Source of the DNA: an uncultured Microbulbifer sp.
GTDB lineage: Bacteria; Pseudomonadota; Gammaproteobacteria; Pseudomonadales; Cellvibrionaceae
Assembly: GCF_913055755.1 (NCBI RefSeq)
Contig: NZ_CAJXKH010000036.1
Coordinates: forward strand, 1 to 33,993
DNA length: 33,993 nt
Direction: 5' to 3'
A program made the translations under genes and the position numbers. Position 1 is the first letter of the stretch. Each line of letters begins with the position of its first letter. The notes beneath the pieces were generated by a model that saw nothing but the letters and a program-made list of their open reading frames with translations, searched no databases and had not been told where the DNA came from. This document shows, piece by piece, positions 16,320-23,493 of this stretch.

Positions 16320-17467
16320 GATTGACCACTCTCCTGCAACTCGAGGGACTGAACTTGATCGGGTTCGCTCGGTTTACTGCGAGCGCCACCGGAACTGTGA
16401 ATAATTTTCCAGACTCCCAGGGTCAGTAACGGGAAAATAAAAATGGTTAGAAAGACCAGGGTCAGGGCGCTGTAGCCCCGGGCAATCAGGTCGACGATGC
16501 CGAACTGCTCCGCGGCAAAAATCGAGATACTCAGCAGGATCAGGGCAACCAGAGCACGCTGATATGCCGGCATCTCCCGATGCTCATCCCGCCGCAGGCC
16601 CGCCAGGCGCTCATTAACTGCATGTAACAAGGCGGTACCGGTTTCGATAAAGGTCCCGAAGACCACCACCTGAAAGGTCAGCTCCAACCATCCGGAACCG
16701 AACCTTGACATCAACAGACTGGCCGGCACCGGCTCGTCGCCAATTTCCGGGTATGCCGACATCATCGCGACAAAAAAGCTCATCGCCGGCAGCACGGCAA
16801 CCAAACCCGCGATTAGCCCGGCACCGATGGCCTGGCGACGGCGATTTAGACCGGATATCACAAACAAAACCGCTGGCAGCACTGCCAGATTGTAACCACT
16901 GTACAGCACGCCGCTCTGCAGCCAGCCACTGCCGCTGTCGGCTTCACTGTAAGTCTGGAAAATATTGTCGCCAAAACTGTGGAAGGCGAGGACAATCATC
17001 AGGCCGTAAACCAGGTACAGAAGAAAAGACCAGCCCGCGAGTACCCGCTTGATGGCTTCGGATCCGGAGAAGACCAGTACCGCAATCATCGCCATCAGCA
17101 ACAGGGTACCTACGAGGGAGGGAATGGCAAATGACTCCTGGGCGATCTGCCCCGCCGCAGAGCCTATTACGGATAGCACCAGCAGCAACTGGATACAGAA
17201 CGCCAGCTCAAAGATTCCCCAGCCCCGGCCCAGCAGCTTCTGGCAGAAGTGGCGATAGTCATAAGCACCGAAGACCCGGGCAAACTCAAATCCCACCGCC
17301 AGTACCACGCCGAACACAACGCCCGCAGTGGCCAGCCCCAGCAGGCCACCGATCGGTCCACTGGCAAAGAAAAATTCGATCAGCTCGCGGCCGGTGGCAT
17401 AACCGCCGCCGATCACTACCGACTGGAAAATCAGTCCCGGCAGCAGATAATTCCGGTACCAGTTCAT
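16316..17467 (-). CDS. YkvI-type (COG3949) membrane transporter
   Basis: 383 residues with about ten hydrophobic helices; a strong ribosome-binding site (AGGAGG) precedes the ATG. The first helix has SVVIGGGYATGRELIEFF, the G-x-G-Y-x-T/S-G break typical of YkvI proteins and reminiscent of the unwound helix of LeuT/APC-type amino-acid transporters. Length and topology fit COG3949. The family is little characterised. Position between the aminoacylase and the coupled DUF1611 gene suggests that it imports the product of the periplasmic hydrolases, for example D-glutamate, an N-acyl-D-amino acid or a dipeptide. That function is inferred from context. Inner membrane. Confidence 0.85.
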   Translation of the reverse strand: MNWYRNYLLPGLIFQSVVIGGGYATGRELIEFFFASGPIGGLLGLATAGVVFGVVLAVGFEFARVFGAYDYRHFCQKLLGRGWGIFELAFCIQLLLVLSVIGSAAGQIAQESFAIPSLVGTLLLMAMIAVLVFSGSEAIKRVLAGWSFLLYLVYGLMIVLAFHSFGDNIFQTYSEADSGSGWLQSGVLYSGYNLAVLPAVLFVISGLNRRRQAIGAGLIAGLVAVLPAMSFFVAMMSAYPEIGDEPVPASLLMSRFGSGWLELTFQVVVFGTFIETGTALLHAVNERLAGLRRDEHREMPAYQRALVALILLSISIFAAEQFGIVDLIARGYSALTLVFLTIFIFPLLTLGVWKIIHSSGGARSKPSEPDQVQSLELQESGQS

Positions 17468-17536
17468 CGAGCCTCCTGTAAGGGATTCAGCCAGTGATCA
17501 ACAGCAGCTGCGCCATTCGGGCTCGCTTCAGTCATC

Positions 17537-19102
17537 TCAGAAATTCCTGATCGGCTTGCCCGGCATAGATTCGGGATCGAGCACGCCGTCATCCACCAGG
17601 ATTTCACCGTTGACCAGCACATAGTCGAACCCCGCCGAAGTTCTCGCGGGCTTTGCGTAGGTTGCCCGGTCATCGATTGCCCCCAGGTCAAAAATCACGA
17701 TGTCCGCATCCGCCCCCACCTGGATACGCCCCTTGTTGCGCATCTGAGGTACCGACTCTTGCAAGATGCTGGCCGGTCCGTAGCTCACCCGCTTTATCGC
17801 CTCCAGCAGCGAGAGCTGCCCGCTATCGCGGACATAATGGCTGATAAAGCGCGCGTAGGTACCGGCACTTCTGGGGTGGCTCCACGCATCGGCGGGCAGC
17901 GGCCAGGTATCCTGGGGGAGAGGATTGCCGTCCTGCAGCCAGTCGCCGCCATCGGTGGCAATAACGCCCTCGGGGAAAAGCACCGCCTGATCCAGCAGCG
18001 CCTGATCTTCCTCAACCGAGGTATCCAGCAGGTGCACCACAATGCCGGTTCCCGGTTCTTCCTTTTGCAAGCGGGCGAACTCCTGCTCATCCAGGCGTTT
18101 GCCGTTCCAGTCAAAGTTGTGTGCGGTAATGTTGCCAACCCGGGCGCGCCAGTTCTCTGCGCGGAACATGGCCGCACCGATATTGGTCGCACCGGCACCA
18201 TAGGGGTATGCTTCGGTAGAAAGTTTGACTCCCGCGCGCTGGGCACTGGCGACCATCTTGCTGATGGGGCCTATGTCTCTCAGGCTGATGGAATTCATAT
18301 GCACGATATGCGCCTGGGCCCCGGTACCCGCCGCAGCCGACACGATTTCCGACATGGCCTCGAACGAACTGTTGGGCTCGAGCATGGACAGGTAGCGGGC
18401 GTGGGTATAGGTGGGCACATTCCTTTCCGCGGCGAGGCCGGTCATGTGGAAATATTCCTTGCGCCCCGCACCCGGTGCATACCCCAGCAGGAAACCAATC
18501 CCGAGACCGCCCTCCTCCAGGCCCTGGTCGACCCGGGCGGAAATCCGCTTCAGTTGCTCAGGGGTTGCAATATTGTCCTGCCACCCCGGATTGGCGAAGT
18601 TCTGCTCGAACCAGTGTTTAGCGCCGGAAGCGGGTTCACCAATAAATTCCGCCATGCGCGCGCCGGCCCAGTTAACCGAGGCTCCGTAATTGATCGGACG
18701 TCCCTCGCGACCCAGACGCTGATACCAGTCGGCCACCGGCCACACCCCGGATTCAAGCTCCAGTGCGGTAGTGACACCATCCAGTGCCTGCACCCGGTTT
18801 GCGAGAATATTTTGCCCGTGGGCGTGCATATCGATAAAACCGGGACTCACTACCCGCCCTTTTGCATCGATAATCCGCGGTGCACTGATTGCGTCGCCCC
18901 CCACATAGACGATCTTGCCGTCGCGCACACCGACATTCAGCACCTTGTCGGTATTGCTGTCGGGGTCCACCACCCGGCCGCCGACAATAGCGATTTCCAT
19001 TGCTGGCCGGGCCAGGGCTTCAGCCATTCCGGTAGTGACAGCGGCAACCCCGGCCAGCGTCCCGAACAAAACCTTGCGAAGATGTGCAGCTTCTATTTTC
19101 AT
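17537..19102 (-). CDS. Exported N-acyl-D-amino-acid deacylase-like amidohydrolase
   Basis: 521 residues, with GGGGGGAG about 10 bases before the ATG. Residues 1-33 look like a signal peptide (VLFGTLAGVAAVTTGMAEALA), so it should be periplasmic. The amidohydrolase barrel shows IVGGRVVDPDS, GFIDMHAHG (H93, H95, metal ligands), GVTTALELESG, HIVHMNS, STEAYPYGAG and IATDGGDW (catalytic Asp). Classical D-aminoacylases have a metal-binding Cys in the loop after GVTT; here ELESG supplies Glu (E115 or E117), as in relatives annotated as D-glutamate deacylase. Likely reaction: N-acyl-D-Glu (or a D-Glu peptide) to D-Glu plus the acyl part. It lies 30 bp downstream of the epimerase gene and is clearly cotranscribed with it. 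Fold certain, substrate inferred. Confidence 0.85.
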   Translation of the reverse strand: MKIEAAHLRKVLFGTLAGVAAVTTGMAEALARPAMEIAIVGGRVVDPDSNTDKVLNVGVRDGKIVYVGGDAISAPRIIDAKGRVVSPGFIDMHAHGQNILANRVQALDGVTTALELESGVWPVADWYQRLGREGRPINYGASVNWAGARMAEFIGEPASGAKHWFEQNFANPGWQDNIATPEQLKRISARVDQGLEEGGLGIGFLLGYAPGAGRKEYFHMTGLAAERNVPTYTHARYLSMLEPNSSFEAMSEIVSAAAGTGAQAHIVHMNSISLRDIGPISKMVASAQRAGVKLSTEAYPYGAGATNIGAAMFRAENWRARVGNITAHNFDWNGKRLDEQEFARLQKEEPGTGIVVHLLDTSVEEDQALLDQAVLFPEGVIATDGGDWLQDGNPLPQDTWPLPADAWSHPRSAGTYARFISHYVRDSGQLSLLEAIKRVSYGPASILQESVPQMRNKGRIQVGADADIVIFDLGAIDDRATYAKPARTSAGFDYVLVNGEILVDDGVLDPESMPGKPIRNF

Positions 19103-19132
19103 GGTTTTCCGCTCCCCCCTTTTCTTCTTAAA

Positions 19133-20116
19133 TCAGCCCCACAATTCGGCGCTAGGCTGTGAGAGTTTCCCCTGCTCACAAGCAATCGCGGGTTCACGAT
19201 CTTTTGTCAGGTAAAAGGCTCCGTCCAGGTCGACGAACCTGCACAGCTGCGCCACCACATAGCCGGGAGCCATCGCCAGGGAGGTCCCGACCATATTGCC
19301 CACCATCACGTCGAGACCACGCTCTCTGGCCTTTTTCGCCAGTGCAAGGGCTTCCGTCAGTCCGCCGGTCTTGTCGAGCTTGATATTAATCACCTGGTAG
19401 CGGCGGGCGGCCTGCTCGAATTCACCGGTGTCCAGGCAGGATTCATCGGCGCACAGGGGGACAGGAGAGTGGTAATTCTCCAGCGCCTGGTCCCCACCCC
19501 GCGGAAGCGGCTGTTCGATCATACTGACCCCGAGTTCCTTGAACCTGGGCGCCAGATCCTGAAGCTGCTCGAAGGTCCAGCCCTGATTGACGTCGACAAT
19601 AATCTCGGCATCCGGCCGCGCGGTGCGAATCGCGGTCATCCGTTCCAGCGGCATTTCGCCGTCCAGTTTTACCTTGATCTTTTTGCTGTCGATTTGCCGC
19701 GCCTTTTCCGCCATACCTTCCGGGGAGTCCAGCCCGACGGTAAAGAAGCTGTGGGTCTCAGCGGGATCAATGCCGGTAAGCTCCCAGATTTCCTTTTTCG
19801 CGAGCTTGGCTTCCAGGTCCCAGAGTGCGCAATCAATCGCGTTGCGCGCGCCGCCTGCTGGCAACAGGCCATAGAGTGCCTCCCGGTCCGCGCCATTTAC
19901 CAGTGCATCCCTGACAGACTCTGCCTGCGCCAGAATACTGCTGCCGGTTTCGTCCAGGTAGTAGACACCGGAGGCTTCACCGCTGCCTGTCACTCCGTTC
20001 TCTGAAATACGGACATGCAAGATTTCTACCTTGGTAAATACATGGCCGGTAATTTTGAATGGAGACTCAAGTTCCCAGGACTCCACCGACATGCTGACTT
20101 CGCGTTTTCTATTCAT
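19133..20116 (-). CDS. dgcA: Enolase-superfamily epimerase: N-acetyl-D-Glu racemase DgcA or L-Ala-D/L-Glu epimerase
   Basis: 327 residues from the ATG at 20116 (AGGTAA 7 bases upstream); the frame is open 15 codons further, but family alignment favours this start or the Met 8 codons later. Muconate-lactonising-subgroup residues are at AEE-like spacing: K148-V-K150 (IKVKLDG), D175-V-N177 (DVNQGW), E201 (MIEQPLP), D224 (CADES) and K246 (NIKLDKTGG). K150 and K246 would be the two acid/base lysines. A DLDG motif (D296, D298) follows; in dipeptide epimerases DxD binds the peptide amino group. Thus both L-Ala-D-Glu epimerisation (murein recycling) and N-acetyl-D-Glu racemisation (DgcA) are possible; the coupled DUF1611 gene favours DgcA. 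Cytoplasmic. Confidence 0.85.
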   Translation of the reverse strand: MNRKREVSMSVESWELESPFKITGHVFTKVEILHVRISENGVTGSGEASGVYYLDETGSSILAQAESVRDALVNGADREALYGLLPAGGARNAIDCALWDLEAKLAKKEIWELTGIDPAETHSFFTVGLDSPEGMAEKARQIDSKKIKVKLDGEMPLERMTAIRTARPDAEIIVDVNQGWTFEQLQDLAPRFKELGVSMIEQPLPRGGDQALENYHSPVPLCADESCLDTGEFEQAARRYQVINIKLDKTGGLTEALALAKKARERGLDVMVGNMVGTSLAMAPGYVVAQLCRFVDLDGAFYLTKDREPAIACEQGKLSQPSAELWG

Positions 20117-20209
20117 GTGGTTACCTGTTTTTATTATTCGGTGAGCCACCCGGTGGCTCACCTTGGTACTTTGCTTTGTCTGCGCGGGCAGCGCCCGTTC
20201 GCCAACCCA

Positions 20210-22126
20210 TTACAGGAAGTGATAGCCGAGCATGTTCCAGTAGTAGTAAAACCAGGCCATAAACAGCGCGCCCAAGGTTACCGCGGTGAAGCGAACACGT
20301 GGCATAACGCCCTTGAACAAGCCCTGCTGCCACACCGATACATTGCGGTAAACCAGGTAGCCAGTCAGCAGAGTGGCGACGATAGGCAGGATCAGCCAAA
20401 GCTTCAGTGACAGCGGCACACCCTCGAACAGGTTTTCCATCGCGGAGGACAGCACCACGATACCCACGACCAGAACCAGCAGGTGGGCGACCGCGGTATA
20501 CACTGCAGCACGGGTAGCGGTTTTCTCCTCGGATGGCAATGTACGGACGGTGCGGCGCTGGTAGTAGCGGCGTAACAGGACCGCGATAAAGATCAGTACC
20601 GACACCCCCAGCAACAGGAAGTTGAAACTTGAGGTGGCATAAAACGGGAGCTTGCGCAGCGACATGAACGGGAGGCCGTCCATCACGAAGCCGGTGATTT
20701 CGCCCTGCTCGTTTTCCTGGAACGCCAACAGCTCCGGATTGATGCCGGCGGCCAGGGTGGTACTGGAATCCAGCGCGCGGAACAGATTGGTATCCACCTC
20801 CACGTATTGCTTGGTCTTGTCAGACATGCCTACCACCAGGGTATTTTCTCCGGTGGGAGCCACCTCAATGCCACCGCTCAACCCCAGCACTTTTTCAAAA
20901 TTGGTGAAGTTGGAGCGCCAGAAGCCGTAGCTACCCGCATACTTGCCCGCACGCTCGGCAAAGTCCTGGGGAGCCGCGGGCACCGCGTCTTCTTCGCGGG
21001 GCAGGAACTCTTCATACAGGGTGGGCGCGAAAGCGGAGCGCGGTACACGGCCACCAGACCCGGAGAAGGAAACGAAATACACCAGGCCGTTGGCACGGTC
21101 GACTCCCAACTGGGAGTGAAACCACTGGGTATCGCCACCGTGGCCCCACACTTCCTGACCATTCAGGTCGTTGGCGTAGAACCCAAGCCCCATACCTAGC
21201 AGGCGGTCGTCGTGGGAGAACTGCTTGCTCAACATCAGGTCTACCGTTTCCTGTTTGAGGATGCGGTTTCCATCCAGCTCACCACCATTGAGAATGGCCT
21301 GGGCAAAGCGCAGCATATCGGTGCCGGTGGAAGACAGCCCGCCCGCAGGGCCGAAATTGCTCACCAGCTCAAATGGCTTCTCCACGTACTTACCCGCCTC
21401 AACCGCGTAGCTCTTGGCCATTTGCGATTTCAGGCTGTCAGGAAGCGGCTCTTCAAAGGTCGAGTTTTCCATACCCAGGGGCTGGAAAATATTCTGCTCG
21501 ATATAGTCATTGAACGGCACTCCGGAGACGTTCTGCACAATCAACCCGGCCAGCGCGGTGGCATAGTTGGAATACGCAGTCTGCGCGCCCGGTGGGTTGA
21601 CCCGAGCGAGCTGCAGGCGGGCCATGGCCTCTTCCAGTGGGAGGATATTTTCCGGGCTTTCCAGAATCAGGTAGGCGATTGCGCCATCCTCAAAGCCGGC
21701 GGTATGGGTGAAGATATGACGCAGGGTGATTGGCTCGTCAAAAGTATCCTTGATCTGGAAAGACTTCAGGTACGTATTCACGTCTGTATCCAGGTCCAGT
21801 TTGCCCTGCTCAACCTGCTGCATCACCGCAACCCAGGTAAACAACTTGGATACCGAACCGGGGCGGAACAGGGTTTTTGCCGGGTCGACCGCTACCCGGC
21901 TCTCGATATCCTGGTAGCCATAGCCCTTTGCCACCAACAGGTTTCCGTCTTTGGCAACCGCCACCACGCCAGAGGGGCTGTCATGATTCTGCATCAGGGG
22001 ATTGACCAGCCCGTCAGCAAAGGCTTCTACCGTCGCGGGGTCATCCAGCGAAGCTGCGGATACGGTGCCGATAGAGAAAAGCAAAGCGGAAAACCAGCTG
22101 AGCAGTTGGAGCGTAACTCGTTTCAT
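20210..22126 (-). CDS. S12 serine hydrolase with C-terminal membrane domain
   Basis: 638 residues from the ATG at 22126, where the signal peptide (MKRVTLQLLSWFSALLFSIG) starts; an in-frame ATG 13 codons upstream lacks support. The beta-lactamase-fold domain has SxxK in RPGSVSKLF (S91, K94), YxN in YSNYATAL and WGHGGD replacing KTG. After a linking beta domain (about 370-490) come four to five transmembrane helices (FNFLLLGVSVLIFIAVLL and later ones), so the enzyme is tethered with its active domain in the periplasm. This is the promoter-proximal gene of the six-gene unit and divergent from the AraC regulator. D-aminopeptidase or D-peptide hydrolase activity is suggested by context and fold; esterase is the main alternative. 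Confidence 0.86.
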   Translation of the reverse strand: MKRVTLQLLSWFSALLFSIGTVSAASLDDPATVEAFADGLVNPLMQNHDSPSGVVAVAKDGNLLVAKGYGYQDIESRVAVDPAKTLFRPGSVSKLFTWVAVMQQVEQGKLDLDTDVNTYLKSFQIKDTFDEPITLRHIFTHTAGFEDGAIAYLILESPENILPLEEAMARLQLARVNPPGAQTAYSNYATALAGLIVQNVSGVPFNDYIEQNIFQPLGMENSTFEEPLPDSLKSQMAKSYAVEAGKYVEKPFELVSNFGPAGGLSSTGTDMLRFAQAILNGGELDGNRILKQETVDLMLSKQFSHDDRLLGMGLGFYANDLNGQEVWGHGGDTQWFHSQLGVDRANGLVYFVSFSGSGGRVPRSAFAPTLYEEFLPREEDAVPAAPQDFAERAGKYAGSYGFWRSNFTNFEKVLGLSGGIEVAPTGENTLVVGMSDKTKQYVEVDTNLFRALDSSTTLAAGINPELLAFQENEQGEITGFVMDGLPFMSLRKLPFYATSSFNFLLLGVSVLIFIAVLLRRYYQRRTVRTLPSEEKTATRAAVYTAVAHLLVLVVGIVVLSSAMENLFEGVPLSLKLWLILPIVATLLTGYLVYRNVSVWQQGLFKGVMPRVRFTAVTLGALFMAWFYYYWNMLGYHFL

Positions 22127-22216
22127 GGTGAAGGTTCCGGTTTGTACATTGGTGTTATTGTTCACTGATCATATCTTTGACGCCCACTTGTCTGTTAGGC
22201 CAAGACGCCAGCATAA

Positions 22217-22228
22217 TGTGCAGATTCG
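22217..22228. promoter_or_regulatory. Candidate operator word TGTGCAGATTCG, copy 1 (divergent promoter)
   Basis: TGTGCAGATTCG, within AATGTGCAGATTCG, lies in the 161-bp gap between the S12 hydrolase start (22126) and the AraC regulator start (22288). The same 12-mer recurs exactly at 22710-22721 and 23379-23390. A binding site for the neighbouring AraC protein is the simplest reading. Confidence 0.5.
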
Positions 22229-22287
22229 GCAGACTGGAGTTATCGCCGGTAAACCTGCCTGCCGGTAGCCCCTTTACCGTTGCGAGA

Positions 22288-23367
22288 ATGAGGCGTACCA
22301 GACAAATGCACTATGGAGACGAATACTATATCGAGGTGCCGCCGGGCCTCGAACTGGAGGATACCCCCAGCGCCCGCCTGGAGCAGTTATTCGTCGACGC
22401 GCAGAAACTGACCCACTTCAGCACCACCCCAGACCATCACGCCATACACGATTTCGCCCCGGATCGCTTCGATGGCCTGTTGAGTTACCGTATCAGCAAA
22501 GACCGTCTGATCGATATCAACGAGGTGGTCCCGCGTGCGCGACTGGTGGTTCGCAACGAAGTGGCCGATATCATTTCTTTCCAGTTCGTATCTACCGTGA
22601 GGCGTGCGGAATACCTGGGTGACCGCAAGCATGTCCACAACCTGGGCCCGGCACTGATCGTTTCGGTGATCCCTGCTCAGGAAATCACCTACCGCCTTCC
22701 CACACCCAATGTGCAGATTCGCCACGTAGTGGTCCACGCGACGCTTTCGAACCTGCTGGAACAGGTGGGGGAAGAACTCACCAACTATCCCGACTGGCTG
22801 CGGAAATGTATTTCCGGCACAGACAGCAAACCCCGACAACGGGTATTCTTCCTGGAAGATGTGCAACGGGACTCCATCTGGTCGTGCTTCCATATTCCCG
22901 TTTCCGGCACCCTGCTCAGGCACTGGATCTCGGCCAAATATGACGAACTGCTGTGTGTGGCCCTGCAGATCCTGAAGAGCAGTGGCAATCACGGGGAAAC
23001 CCCGGTTGTCGACACGGACCTGCCCTACAGCAAGAAAATTCACCGCGCCCGCACCCTCCTCAGCATGGAATATGCAAATCCGCCGCCACTGCCAAAGCTC
23101 GCCCAGCAATTGGGCATTTCCGAAACGCGCCTGAAAAGCGGATTCAAGTCGATGTTCGGCACCACCATCATGCAGTACTGCATACATCAGCGGATTGAAG
23201 CGGCTAAGCTGCTACTGGCCGACAACCGGCTTTCCATTGCAGAGATCGGTACTATTGTCGGCTATGAGGATCACTCAGCCTTCTCCCGCGCATTTCGTCG
23301 GGGCTGCGGACAGACCCCAAAAGGCTGGCGACACGCTGCACAGGGGTTGGGCAACCCAGAGGCGTAA
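22288..23367 (+). CDS. AraC family transcriptional regulator
   Basis: 359 residues from the ATG at 22288. The frame is open to 22177, but an operator-like word lies in that extension and the added residues look non-coding; another ATG at 22306 is also possible. The C-terminal 100 residues contain the two AraC helix-turn-helices: LPKLAQQLGISETRLKSGFK and, later, LSIAEIGTIVGYEDHSAFSR, followed by FRRGCGQTPKGWR. The N-terminal half (about 250 residues) is a ligand-sensing domain of AraC-binding-like type. It is divergent from the catabolic operon and immediately upstream of the TonB receptor gene, so it probably controls both, as well as itself, in response to a D-amino acid, dipeptide or muropeptide. 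The inducer is inferred. Confidence 0.88.
   Translation: MRRTRQMHYGDEYYIEVPPGLELEDTPSARLEQLFVDAQKLTHFSTTPDHHAIHDFAPDRFDGLLSYRISKDRLIDINEVVPRARLVVRNEVADIISFQFVSTVRRAEYLGDRKHVHNLGPALIVSVIPAQEITYRLPTPNVQIRHVVVHATLSNLLEQVGEELTNYPDWLRKCISGTDSKPRQRVFFLEDVQRDSIWSCFHIPVSGTLLRHWISAKYDELLCVALQILKSSGNHGETPVVDTDLPYSKKIHRARTLLSMEYANPPPLPKLAQQLGISETRLKSGFKSMFGTTIMQYCIHQRIEAAKLLLADNRLSIAEIGTIVGYEDHSAFSRAFRRGCGQTPKGWRHAAQGLGNPEA
22710..22721. promoter_or_regulatory. Operator word TGTGCAGATTCG, copy 2 (inside the regulator gene)
   Basis: Exact second copy; the match to copy 1 extends to 14 bases (AATGTGCAGATTCG). It lies in the AraC coding sequence (encoding NVQIR). It may be an intragenic site for looping or repression, or a coincidence of codon choice. 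Confidence 0.35.
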
Positions 23368-23377
23368 ATTGGTGCAC

Positions 23378-23425
23378 TGTGCAGATTCGCGGGAGCCCCT
23401 ACCTGCAGCTACCGGATCTGCACAG
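23378..23425. promoter_or_regulatory. Inverted pair of operator words upstream of the TonB receptor
   Basis: CTGTGCAGATTCG (23378-23390) faces CGGATCTGCACAG (23413-23425), a 13-bp inverted repeat with one mismatch and 22 bp between. It lies in the 126-bp gap between the regulator stop and the receptor start at 23494. The left arm contains the word found at 22217 and 22710. Paired half-sites suit a dimeric AraC regulator. It could also fold as an RNA hairpin after the regulator gene, but the matching copy upstream favours a DNA site. Confidence 0.55.
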
Positions 23426-23493
23426 CATTTGGCCGAATCGGACTAATGCCTTCAGAAAGTAACGGCTAAGATCGTTGCGGGAGGTACCCAGAA

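Noticed and set aside
15378..16325. 315-codon ORF opposite the DUF1611 gene
   Set aside because: Antisense shadow; the minus strand carries the conserved P-loop and DUF1611 motifs.
17759..19162. 467-codon ORF on the plus strand
   Set aside because: It lies wholly opposite the D-aminoacylase-like gene, has no recognisable motif and is rich in Arg, Gly, Pro and His, as expected of an antisense shadow in GC-rich DNA.
13560..22126. Beta-lactamases
   Set aside because: Both S12 proteins have the fold, but the KTG box is replaced by HSGG or HGG and both carry extra domains; the context is catabolic.
21212..22168. 318-codon ORF opposite the first S12 hydrolase gene
   Set aside because: Antisense to a gene with signal peptide and S12 catalytic motifs; no motifs of its own.
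23378..23425. Intrinsic terminator of the regulator gene
   Set aside because: The arms repeat the word found upstream at 22217, the loop is 22 bases and no T-tract follows; an operator pair fits better.
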